Assembly (NCBI GenBank): GCA_013202725.1
Contig: JABMRH010000237.1
Coordinates: forward strand, 1 to 5,616
DNA length: 5,616 nt
Source: Desulfobacteraceae bacterium
Lineage (GTDB): Bacteria > Desulfobacterota > Desulfobacteria > Desulfobacterales > ETH-SRB1
Direction of reading: 5' to 3'
The translations under genes and the position numbers were made by a program. The first letter of the stretch is position 1; each line of letters opens with the position of its first letter. Shown here piece after piece: positions 1-5,616 of this stretch. The notes under the pieces are model-generated. The model did no database searches. It was given only the letters and a program-made list of their open reading frames with translations, and was not told where the DNA came from.

Positions 1-1
1 A

Positions 2-175
2 AATGAGATGGCTGTGCGGGCTTTTTTAGACAGACGCATTCCGTTTGTCAAAATATCTGAGGTTATCGGCAGAATAATGGAGATACACTCTGTTGTCGCA
101 AATCCGGAGCTGTCCGATATTATCGAAGCTGACAGGTGGGCAAGGAAAATAGCTGATGAGCTGATGAGCTGTTAA
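2..175 (+). CDS. dxr: 1-deoxy-D-xylulose 5-phosphate reductoisomerase, C-terminal end (partial)
   Basis: This is the last 57 codons of a gene entering from the left, ending at TAA 173-175. The enzyme converts 1-deoxy-D-xylulose 5-phosphate to 2-C-methyl-D-erythritol 4-phosphate with NADPH, the first committed step of the cytoplasmic MEP isoprenoid pathway. The visible tail starts NEMAVRAFLDRRIPF, which matches the family's conserved 'NE..V.AFL...I.F..I' stretch in the C-terminal helical domain. It ends with a helix containing ADRWARKIADEL, as DXR proteins usually do. The next housekeeping gene, rseP, is a common dxr neighbour, which supports the call. The catalytic and NADPH-binding parts lie outside the window. 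An oddity is that the final residues and the stop are encoded within or next to an AGCTGATG repeat array (149-172), so the extreme C-terminus may have been rewritten by the adjacent insert. Confidence 0.88.
   Translation, partial: NEMAVRAFLDRRIPFVKISEVIGRIMEIHSVVANPELSDIIEADRWARKIADELMSC
149..172 (+). repeat. Left array of 8-base AGCTGA-core units
   Basis: Three consecutive 8-base units can be read: ATAGCTGA (149-156), TGAGCTGA (157-164) and TGAGCTGT (165-172). The array overlaps the end of the dxr reading frame. Bases 151-165 are the exact reverse complement of 585-599 on the far side of the four-helix-bundle gene, so this is the left arm of an inverted pair. Each unit contains the palindrome AGCT. 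The array is short, and part of the match could come from dxr codons being tolerated there, but the 15-base perfect inverted match is unlikely by chance. Confidence 0.75.
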
Positions 176-209
176 AGTAAGGCAGCATGTGAATTGGAAG
201 AATTGATCG

Positions 210-584
210 ATGCAACATGATAATGGGAATATATTCAGTTTTCAAAGGCTGAAGGTTTGGCAAAAATCCATTTTGTTTGCAAAAAAGGTTATCCGGATTG
301 TTGATGGACTGAATACAGACCGCAAACACTATCGTCTTATTGAACAGCTTGAGTCTGCATCAACAAGTGTGGCAATGAACATAGCGGAGGGAAAGGGCCG
401 ACAGTCAACAAAAGAATTTATTCAGTTTCTATATATTGCCAGAGGTTCCCTTTTCGAAGTTATTACGCTTTTAATTATTTTCAATGAGGCTGGCTGGATT
501 AGCATGAAAATACTTCAGGAAATCCAAAATGATGCTGAGGAGATAACCAAAATGCTAAATTCTCTTATAAAATCTATGAAATAA
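210..584 (+). CDS. Four-helix-bundle protein, S23 / 23S rRNA-intervening-sequence family
   Basis: The product has 124 residues, the usual size for this family (Pfam 23S_rRNA_IVP, TIGR02436). Diagnostic features are the N-terminal F11..L14.VWQ18, the central TSVAMNIAEGKGR (52-64), FLYIARGSLFEV (73-84) and a last amphipathic helix from about 100 to 122. It is predicted to fold as four helices, with no signal peptide and no membrane segment. The biochemical role is unknown. Relatives are encoded in 23S rRNA intervening sequences, and the Avd accessory protein of diversity-generating retroelements has the same fold and forms a nucleic-acid-binding pentamer. No retroelement is present here. The ATG at 210 is the first possible start, because TGA 204-206 lies in frame just upstream; GGAAG (196-200) is a plausible ribosome binding site. 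The gene is AT-rich: a hand count of 421-480 gives 18 G+C in 60, against 31 in 60 for 3901-3960 in purL. That fits an acquired gene. The family call is firm; the function is not. Confidence 0.88.
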   Translation: MQHDNGNIFSFQRLKVWQKSILFAKKVIRIVDGLNTDRKHYRLIEQLESASTSVAMNIAEGKGRQSTKEFIQFLYIARGSLFEVITLLIIFNEAGWISMKILQEIQNDAEEITKMLNSLIKSMK

Positions 585-585
585 A

Positions 586-617
586 TCAGCTCATCAGCTT
601 ACCAGCTTACCAGCTCA
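586..617 (+). repeat. Right array of four 8-base YCAGCTYA units
   Basis: Four head-to-tail units are visible: TCAGCTCA (586-593), TCAGCTTA (594-601), CCAGCTTA (602-609) and CCAGCTCA (610-617). They begin one base after the TAA stop of the four-helix-bundle gene. The units follow YCAGCTYA, the reverse complement of the left array's TRAGCTGR pattern. Bases 585-599 pair perfectly with 151-165. With an 8-base period the arms could pair in several registers, giving a long stem in RNA with the gene in the loop. Copy number could change by slippage. Confidence 0.85.
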
Positions 618-633
618 CAATAGGAACTATTGT
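617..633 (+). promoter_or_regulatory. 7-bp hairpin covering the likely rseP ribosome binding site
   Basis: ACAATAG (617-623) and CTATTGT (627-633) are perfect reverse complements separated by the 3-base loop GAA. The best Shine-Dalgarno candidate for rseP, AGGAA (622-626), spans the end of the left stem and the loop, 11 bases before the ATG at 638. If it folds in the mRNA it would partly hide the site. The stem is mostly A-U pairs and therefore weak, has no U-tract, and is not a terminator. A regulatory role is inference; chance or an insertion remnant is also possible. Confidence 0.35.
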
Positions 634-637
634 AATT

Positions 638-1711
638 ATGTTTACTACTATTTTTTCATTTATCGTGGTTTTGGGAATACTTATTTTTTTTCATGAACTC
701 GGCCATTTCCTTGTTGCCAGGCTTTTTGGAGTGGGGGTGGAAAAGTTTTCATTAGGGTTTGGCCCTAAACTGTTCGGAAAAAAGATAGGCAGAACCGAGT
801 ACATTGTTTCTATAATGCCGCTTGGCGGATATGTTAAGATGGTGGGCGAAGAACCAAATGCAGATATATCTCCTGTTGACCTGCCTGTTTCATTTACACA
901 TAAACATGTTTTTAAAAGGATCTTAATCGTTGCGGCAGGCCCTTTTTTTAATTTTCTTCTTGCTGTAATAATATTTTTTGGAATTTTTCAAAGTTATGGT
1001 TCCTTTGTTTTAAAACCTGTTATCGGAGATGTTAACGAGGGTTTGCCGGCGCATCAGGCAGGGCTGCAGAAGGATGATCAGATAATAGAGATTAATGGGT
1101 TTGCTATCAAAACCTGGGAGGAGATGGCCGGAATTATTACCGACAGCAAGGGCGAAAGCCTTGCCTTAACAGTTCGTCGGGGAGAATCGACATTTATTGT
1201 AAAGCTCATCCCAAAACAGATTTCGGCAAAAAATATATTCGGCGATGAAATTAAGCGATATGTAATCGGGATTAAATCCTCCGGCGATATATTTGTAAGG
1301 GAGTTGAATCCGTTTCAGGCTTTTTCAGAGAGTATTATCCAAACCTGGAAAATTTCAAAATTAGTTGTAATTAGTATTGTTAAAATGATACAGGGAACTA
1401 TCTCTGTAAAAACCATAGGCGGCCCGATAATGATTGCCGAGATGGCAGGCCAGCAGGCCAGGGAAGGAGCGACCAGCTTTATTTTTTTTATCGCTCTCCT
1501 TAGCATCAATCTTGGCATTTTAAACATACTTCCAATACCGGTTTTAGATGGCGGCCATCTGATTTTCTTTTTTGTCGAAGCTGCAATAGGACGTCCGGTC
1601 AGTATAAGAGTTCGTGAAATCGCTCAGCAGGCAGGGATCCTAATATTAATATTGCTGATGATCTTTGTGTTTTATAACGACATTAGCCGGTTGGCATCTA
1701 ACAATGGCTAA
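638..1711 (+). CDS. rseP: RseP/RasP-type site-2 intramembrane zinc metalloprotease
   Basis: This 357-residue inner-membrane protease (peptidase family M50) cuts membrane-spanning substrates such as anti-sigma factors and signal-peptide remnants. The first membrane segment (about 5-30) carries HELGH, with zinc ligands H19 and H23 and catalytic E20. MPLGGYVKM (60-68) is the conserved membrane-associated loop. AGPFFNF (100-106) begins the second segment. One PDZ domain spans about 125-195. NILPIPVLDGG (296-306) supplies the third ligand, D304, and a final hydrophobic segment lies near 331-346. E. coli RseP has about 450 residues and two PDZ domains; this shorter single-PDZ form is a common architecture elsewhere, not a truncation. 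The ATG at 638 places HELGH at the usual distance from the N-terminus. It normally follows dxr directly; here a repeat-bounded insert separates them. Its natural substrate cannot be told from this window, since no sigma or anti-sigma gene is present. Confidence 0.95.
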   Translation: MFTTIFSFIVVLGILIFFHELGHFLVARLFGVGVEKFSLGFGPKLFGKKIGRTEYIVSIMPLGGYVKMVGEEPNADISPVDLPVSFTHKHVFKRILIVAAGPFFNFLLAVIIFFGIFQSYGSFVLKPVIGDVNEGLPAHQAGLQKDDQIIEINGFAIKTWEEMAGIITDSKGESLALTVRRGESTFIVKLIPKQISAKNIFGDEIKRYVIGIKSSGDIFVRELNPFQAFSESIIQTWKISKLVVISIVKMIQGTISVKTIGGPIMIAEMAGQQAREGATSFIFFIALLSINLGILNILPIPVLDGGHLIFFFVEAAIGRPVSIRVREIAQQAGILILILLMIFVFYNDISRLASNNG

Positions 1712-1738
1712 GCAATAATTAAACTTAAATCTATCATC

Positions 1739-4700
1739 ATGCCGTATCGACTCGAAATAGCGCTTAATCAGGATCTTGTTGATGCTGAAGGAGATGGGAT
1801 CCGCCGGAAGGCTTTCCATTATTTTGGCATTAAACTTTCACGGGTACGCGCCATTAACGTGCTCACCATTGATGCCGACCTAACTGCCGAACAGTTAAAA
1901 ACCATCCAAACGGAAATCTTCACAAACCCTGTAACACAGATATCCTCTTTTGATCCTATTCCGATTGAGTTTGACTGGATTATCTGGGTCGGCTTCAGGC
2001 CGGGTGTCAGGGACAATCCAGGCAGCACCGCTGTTGAGGCGGTGGAAGATATCCTGGGAATAAAGTTTAAGCCTGGAGAAGCGATCTATACTTCAAAACG
2101 GTATTGCCTGAAAGGAAAAGGTCTGACAGCCGAAGATGCGGATAAAATCGCCGGTGAACTGCTCGCCAACGACACAATACAGAGATGGAAGATATATTCA
2201 CAACATAACTGGGACCATAAAGCCGGAACTGGAATTATTATTCCCAGGGTCATGCTTGATCATAAGCCGGTTGTTATGTCTATTCCGATTGACACCGATG
2301 AAACACTGAAAAGGATAAGCGATAAGCGGAACCTGGCTTTAAATCCAAACGACATTCCAACTATCAGAGCATATTTTTTAGACAGCAAGATTCAGGCAGA
2401 GCGGGCGACAGTCGGTCTTGCGGCGCCTACAGACATTGAGCTTGAATATATTTCCCAGGCAAGAAGCGATCATTGCAACCATAATACCTTCCAGGGGTTG
2501 TTCCATTATCAGGACCTTTCAACAGGCCATGCAGAGGTTGTGGACAATATTTTTAAGACCTGTATCAAGGAGCCGACACTCTCGTTAAAGGAGAAAAAGC
2601 CGTGGGTTGTGTCTGTATTGTGGGATAATGCCGGCATAGGACGATTTGATGACGACCACTATTATGTTATCACTGGTGAGACCCACAATTCTCCATCTAA
2701 CATGGAGGCTTACGGCGGAGCAATAACTGGCATTGTGGGTGTGTATCGCGATCCCATGGGCACGGGCAAGGGCGCAAAGCTGATTATGGGGGGCTATGGT
2801 TATTGTGTAGGGCAAAGGGATTATAATGGCGATCTTACCCCGCATCTTCATCCAAGACGCCTTCTGGACGGGGTTATAGAAGGTGTGCGGGACGGCGGCA
2901 ACAAGAGCGGGATCCCCACAACCTTTGGACAGCTCCTTTTTCATCCCGGTTATATGGGGAAAGCCCTGGTTTTCGTGATGGCCGTCGGCATAATGCCTGC
3001 ACAGATAAAGGGAGAGCCTTCAGAACAGAAAAAAACATCGCCAGGAGACCTGGTAATCATGTGCGGCGGAAGGGTCGGCAAAGACGGAATTCATGGCGTA
3101 ACCGCTGCATCTGAGGTTTTTTCTGAAAGCACTCCTGCCGGTCATGTACAGATAGGGGATCCATACACCCAGAAAAAGATGCATGATTTTATATTAGAGG
3201 CGCGCGATAAGGGTTTTATAAAATTTATTACAGATAACGGCGGCGGAGGGCTTTCATCCTCTGTCGGGGAATCTGCTCTATTTTCAAACGGATGCGAAAT
3301 TGAACTTGAAAAAGTTCCTTTAAAATATGAAGGCCTTGATCAATGGGAGATATGGATTTCAGAATCTCAGGAGCGCATGACTGTGGCCATAAAGCCGGAG
3401 GATCTGGACAGTTTTCTTGCACTTTCAAAAAAGCATGCTGTTGAGAGCGCCGTTATCGGCAAATATACGGATTCAGGGAAACTTCATATCACCTATAACG
3501 GGAAGACGTGCGCCTATATTAATCTTGATTTGTTAAGTTCCGGTTTTCCACAGTGGGAATTTGATGCGCACTGGCAGGAGCCTGGTCAAAGAGGACTCTT
3601 TGAACCGGTTATCAGAGAGCCCCGTGACTATGAAGCTTTGCTTACAGACATTTTGTCGCGTCCCAATATATGTTCCAGGGAATGGATATCCAGGCAGTAT
3701 GACCATGAAGTGCAGGGAACAAGCGTTATTAAACCTCTTGTAGGCGTTGGCCGCGATGTTAACAGCGATGCGTCCGTTATAAGGCCTGTGCTTGATTCCG
3801 AGAAGGGGCTTGCTTTTGCCCAGGCGCTGTTGCCGGCATATTCGGCAATAGATGCTTATCACATGACAAGTTGCACCATTGATGAGGCTGTTCGCAGGCT
3901 GATTGCTGTCGGGGCCGATTTGGATATGATAGGCGGTGTGGATAATTTCTGCTGGCCCAACATTCGATACCATCCTGAAGATAATCCTGACGGCAGATTC
4001 AAGGCAGCGCAACTGGTACGCTCATGCCGGGCGCTTCAGGATATCTGCCTGGAATATGGGATACCGCTCCTTTCAGGGAAAGACAGCATGTATGTTGATG
4101 GATATCTTGCAGGCCGGTATGGTGAAACCCACAAGGTATCCGCTCTTGAAACAATCCAGTTTTCAACAATATCTGTTATCGACGATATAAACAAATGCAT
4201 TACAATGGACTCCAAGATCCCTGGTGATCTGGTTTATATTCTTGGAGAAACAGGAAACGAGCTTGGAGGTTCCGAATACTACGAACATTATGGATATATT
4301 GGCTTGAATGTCCCGCAGGTGCATTCCAAACAGTTTGCCACGCTTTACAGGGCGCTCGGCAGCGCTATTGAAAAAGAGGTTGTCGCATCCGCCCATGGAA
4401 TATATCGCGGCGGTCTGGGCGTGCATCTAACAATGGTTGCCATGGGCGGGGATCTGGGCATGAAAGTCGATCTTGCTCTTGTGCCTGCCATCCGGGTTGA
4501 TCGTATTGACACCATTTTATTTTCAGAATCCGCGGGTCGCTTTATAGTGACAATAGATCCTGAAAACAGAAAGACCTTTGAAGATATTTTTAAAGGGCTT
4601 CCTTGTTCCTGCATAGGGGTTATAACGGATAAGTCCGGCGATTTGGTTATCAGCGATTCTAAAAACAGGGGGAAAAGCAAAACCATTATTTCCATCCCTG

Positions 4701-4750
4701 TTCAAGACTTGAAAACCGCCTGGAAAAAACCGTTTGGAGACTTGATATGA
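1739..4750 (+). CDS. purL: Phosphoribosylformylglycinamidine synthase, synthetase subunit with built-in PurS-like region
   Basis: With ammonia from PurQ and ATP, this cytoplasmic enzyme converts FGAR to FGAM in purine synthesis. The 1003 residues read in order: two PurS-like modules (about 3-70 and 78-153), a linker, then two tandem ATP-grasp-unlike AIR-synthase-type halves. The first half has ISQARSDHCNHNTF with the probable catalytic H245, ETHNSPS (314-320), DNGGGGLSSSVGES (499-512) and SESQERM (541-547). The second has a DEAVRRL helix at 715, DNFCWPN (735-741), GKDSM (780-784) and GLGVHLTMVAMGG (892-904). It is much longer than small PurL (about 600-740) and shorter than the single-chain large PurL (about 1,295), which also includes the glutaminase. 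The ETHNHP motif of most relatives reads ETHNSP here. The start at 1739 is the first ATG after the in-frame rseP stop; no good Shine-Dalgarno precedes it, so translation may depend on ribosomes arriving from rseP 27 bases upstream. It overlaps purQ by 4 bases. Confidence 0.93.
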   Translation: MPYRLEIALNQDLVDAEGDGIRRKAFHYFGIKLSRVRAINVLTIDADLTAEQLKTIQTEIFTNPVTQISSFDPIPIEFDWIIWVGFRPGVRDNPGSTAVEAVEDILGIKFKPGEAIYTSKRYCLKGKGLTAEDADKIAGELLANDTIQRWKIYSQHNWDHKAGTGIIIPRVMLDHKPVVMSIPIDTDETLKRISDKRNLALNPNDIPTIRAYFLDSKIQAERATVGLAAPTDIELEYISQARSDHCNHNTFQGLFHYQDLSTGHAEVVDNIFKTCIKEPTLSLKEKKPWVVSVLWDNAGIGRFDDDHYYVITGETHNSPSNMEAYGGAITGIVGVYRDPMGTGKGAKLIMGGYGYCVGQRDYNGDLTPHLHPRRLLDGVIEGVRDGGNKSGIPTTFGQLLFHPGYMGKALVFVMAVGIMPAQIKGEPSEQKKTSPGDLVIMCGGRVGKDGIHGVTAASEVFSESTPAGHVQIGDPYTQKKMHDFILEARDKGFIKFITDNGGGGLSSSVGESALFSNGCEIELEKVPLKYEGLDQWEIWISESQERMTVAIKPEDLDSFLALSKKHAVESAVIGKYTDSGKLHITYNGKTCAYINLDLLSSGFPQWEFDAHWQEPGQRGLFEPVIREPRDYEALLTDILSRPNICSREWISRQYDHEVQGTSVIKPLVGVGRDVNSDASVIRPVLDSEKGLAFAQALLPAYSAIDAYHMTSCTIDEAVRRLIAVGADLDMIGGVDNFCWPNIRYHPEDNPDGRFKAAQLVRSCRALQDICLEYGIPLLSGKDSMYVDGYLAGRYGETHKVSALETIQFSTISVIDDINKCITMDSKIPGDLVYILGETGNELGGSEYYEHYGYIGLNVPQVHSKQFATLYRALGSAIEKEVVASAHGIYRGGLGVHLTMVAMGGDLGMKVDLALVPAIRVDRIDTILFSESAGRFIVTIDPENRKTFEDIFKGLPCSCIGVITDKSGDLVISDSKNRGKSKTIISIPVQDLKTAWKKPFGDLI
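4736..4750 (+). promoter_or_regulatory. Internal ribosome binding site and ATGA stop-start overlap for purQ
   Basis: GGAGA (4736-4740) lies 6 bases before the ATG at 4747, inside the end of purL. The purQ start codon and the purL TGA stop share the ATGA at 4747-4750. This is a standard layout for translational coupling and would help keep the two subunits of one enzyme in balance. Confidence 0.75.
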
Positions 4751-5571
4751 ACAGGGTAAACGCACTCGTCCTGGCCGGATACGGCCTGAACTGTGATAAT
4801 GAGACAGCTTATGCCCTTGAACTGGCCGGCGCTTCAGCCAGGAGGGTGCATATCAACTCGCTTATTGACGGTTCTGTGACTCTTGATGATTTTCAGATAA
4901 TGGTCTTTGTAGGAGGATTTAGCTGGGGAGATGATCATGGCGCAGGTGTGATTCAGGCTGTTCGTCTGAAGACAAATATAGGCGATAAAATACTTAAATT
5001 TGTTGACAAGGGAAATCTTGTGCTTGGGATATGCAACGGATTCCAAACCCTTGTCAACCTGGGGCTTTTGCCTGGTTTCAGCGGCGATTACAAAACACGA
5101 TCTATTGCTCTTACATTTAATGATTGTGGGAATTTCAGGGATGATTGGGTAATGCTGAAGGTTAATTCTTCATCTCCCTGTGTATTTACAAAGGGATTTG
5201 ATATTCTGGAGCTTCCCATAAGACATGGAGAGGGAAAATTTTATTCGGATAAGGACATAATCCAGCGCCTAACAAAAAACAACCAGGTCGTTATCCAGTA
5301 TGCCCTGCCGGACGGAAATCCCGCAGAGGGCAAATTTCCTTTTAATCCAAACGGGTCGATAAATGATATTGCAGGGATATGCGATCCCACCGGCCGGATT
5401 TTCGGCCTTATGCCTCATCCTGAAGCCTTTAACCACTGGACAAATCATCCGGACTGGACGCGCGATAAGGAAAAGATAAAACGCAGCGGCAAAAAACCGG
5501 ATTCAAACCTGACAACGGGAATACGCATATTTAAAAACGGCGTTGATTTTATTGCCCGGAAAAACCCCTGA
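4747..5571 (+). CDS. purQ: Phosphoribosylformylglycinamidine synthase, glutaminase subunit
   Basis: This class I glutamine amidotransferase hydrolyses glutamine and passes ammonia to PurL. The 274 residues include the N-terminal GYGLNCDNETAYA (11-23), GGFSWGDDHGAG (56-67, the family's 'GGFSYGD' region), the nucleophile C96 in LGICNGFQ, RHGEGKF and MPHPEAF with H224 and E226 completing the catalytic triad. It is longer than the usual 225-230-residue bacterial PurQ. The extra length includes a C-terminal tail after the triad (about 230-274) that resembles the end of the glutaminase domain in large single-chain PurL, where aromatic residues also follow MPHPE. The start is fixed by a good ribosome binding site and the ATGA overlap with purL. 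All catalytic residues are present, so the protein should be active. Confidence 0.94.
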   Translation: MNRVNALVLAGYGLNCDNETAYALELAGASARRVHINSLIDGSVTLDDFQIMVFVGGFSWGDDHGAGVIQAVRLKTNIGDKILKFVDKGNLVLGICNGFQTLVNLGLLPGFSGDYKTRSIALTFNDCGNFRDDWVMLKVNSSSPCVFTKGFDILELPIRHGEGKFYSDKDIIQRLTKNNQVVIQYALPDGNPAEGKFPFNPNGSINDIAGICDPTGRIFGLMPHPEAFNHWTNHPDWTRDKEKIKRSGKKPDSNLTTGIRIFKNGVDFIARKNP

Positions 5572-5616
5572 AGCCTGATTCCTGACCCTTCAGCTTTGTA
5601 CAATGAGACCTTTGCA

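Larger units (their letters stand above)
149..617 (+). mobile_element. Candidate IVS-like cassette: four-helix-bundle gene between inverted repeat arrays
   Basis: A 375-base gene of the 23S-rRNA-intervening-sequence family is enclosed by an AGCTGA-type array on the left (149-172) and its reverse-orientation counterpart on the right (586-617). The gene fills nearly all the space between. Known intervening sequences in 23S rRNA genes of Leptospira and Coxiella share this plan: complementary ends that form a stem, with an S23-type reading frame in the loop. Here the host site is the dxr-rseP junction rather than an rRNA gene. No transposase, reverse transcriptase or clear target-site duplication is visible, so mobility is inferred from layout alone. 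The boundaries given are those of the repeats. The element could instead be a fixed, vertically inherited insert. Confidence 0.45.

Noticed and set aside
210..584. Avd accessory gene of a diversity-generating retroelement
   Set aside because: The fold family is shared, but there is no reverse transcriptase, template repeat or variable repeat in the window, and the NIAEGKGR-type motif fits the S23 family.
638..1711. Truncated rseP missing a PDZ domain
   Set aside because: The zinc ligands, PDZ domain and terminal membrane segments are all in order, and single-PDZ proteins of this length are common, so it is complete.
1712..1738. Purine riboswitch or PurR operator before purL
   Set aside because: The gap is 27 bases, too short for an aptamer, and no operator-like palindrome is visible.
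2585..2944. 119-codon open frame on the - strand
   Set aside because: It is antisense to the conserved ETHNSPS region of purL, with no ribosome binding site or family signature seen.
3533..4012. 159-codon open frame on the - strand
   Set aside because: It lies wholly inside purL, whose motifs are continuous across this stretch, and its translation has no recognisable family pattern.
5568..5593. CTGAAG ... CTTCAG inverted repeat after purQ as a terminator
   Set aside because: The stem is only 6 base pairs with a 14-base loop, begins within the purQ stop region, and has no U-tract.

Overview
The window reads as ordinary bacterial chromosome interrupted by one small accessory insert. All genes are on the + strand and tightly packed: the 3' end of dxr (isoprenoid synthesis), a small S23-type four-helix-bundle gene flanked by short repeats, rseP (site-2 intramembrane protease), a long purL and purQ. 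The dxr-rseP neighbourhood, the very long PurL with a separate long PurQ, the S23-family gene and the moderate base composition suggest a Desulfobacterota-like (delta-proteobacterial) organism. That is an inference from gene style, not a demonstrated taxonomy.

Left part (1-637): dxr ends at 175. The DNA for its last residues runs into a short array of 8-base units with an AGCTGA core (149-172). After a 34-base gap comes a 124-residue four-helix-bundle protein (210-584). Directly after its stop lies a second array of four 8-base units in the opposite orientation (586-617). The two arrays share a perfect 15-base inverted match (151-165 with 585-599). The whole looks like a small, self-bounded cassette of about 0.47 kb, resembling the intervening sequences found in some 23S rRNA genes, but here placed between two housekeeping genes that are commonly adjacent. 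This is the most unusual part of the window. A perfect 7-base-pair hairpin (617-633) abuts the cassette and covers the likely ribosome binding site of rseP.

Middle (638-1711): rseP is a complete single-PDZ site-2 protease with all three expected zinc ligands. It is followed after 27 bases by purL.

Right part (1739-5571): purL (1003 residues) and purQ (274 residues) overlap by 4 bases (ATGA) and together make phosphoribosylformylglycinamidine synthase, the fourth step of purine synthesis. PurL carries two consecutive PurS-like modules at its N-terminus, so no separate purS is expected. The combined length of PurL and PurQ is close to that of the single-chain large PurL of enterobacteria, so the pair looks like a large PurL divided at the glutaminase boundary. 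The last 45 bases contain no gene; their final bases may be the edge of an insertion sequence, but the window stops there.

No rRNA, tRNA, CRISPR array, riboswitch or convincing terminator was found. The four complete genes and the dxr tail could lie on one transcript, since no promoter or terminator is evident between them.
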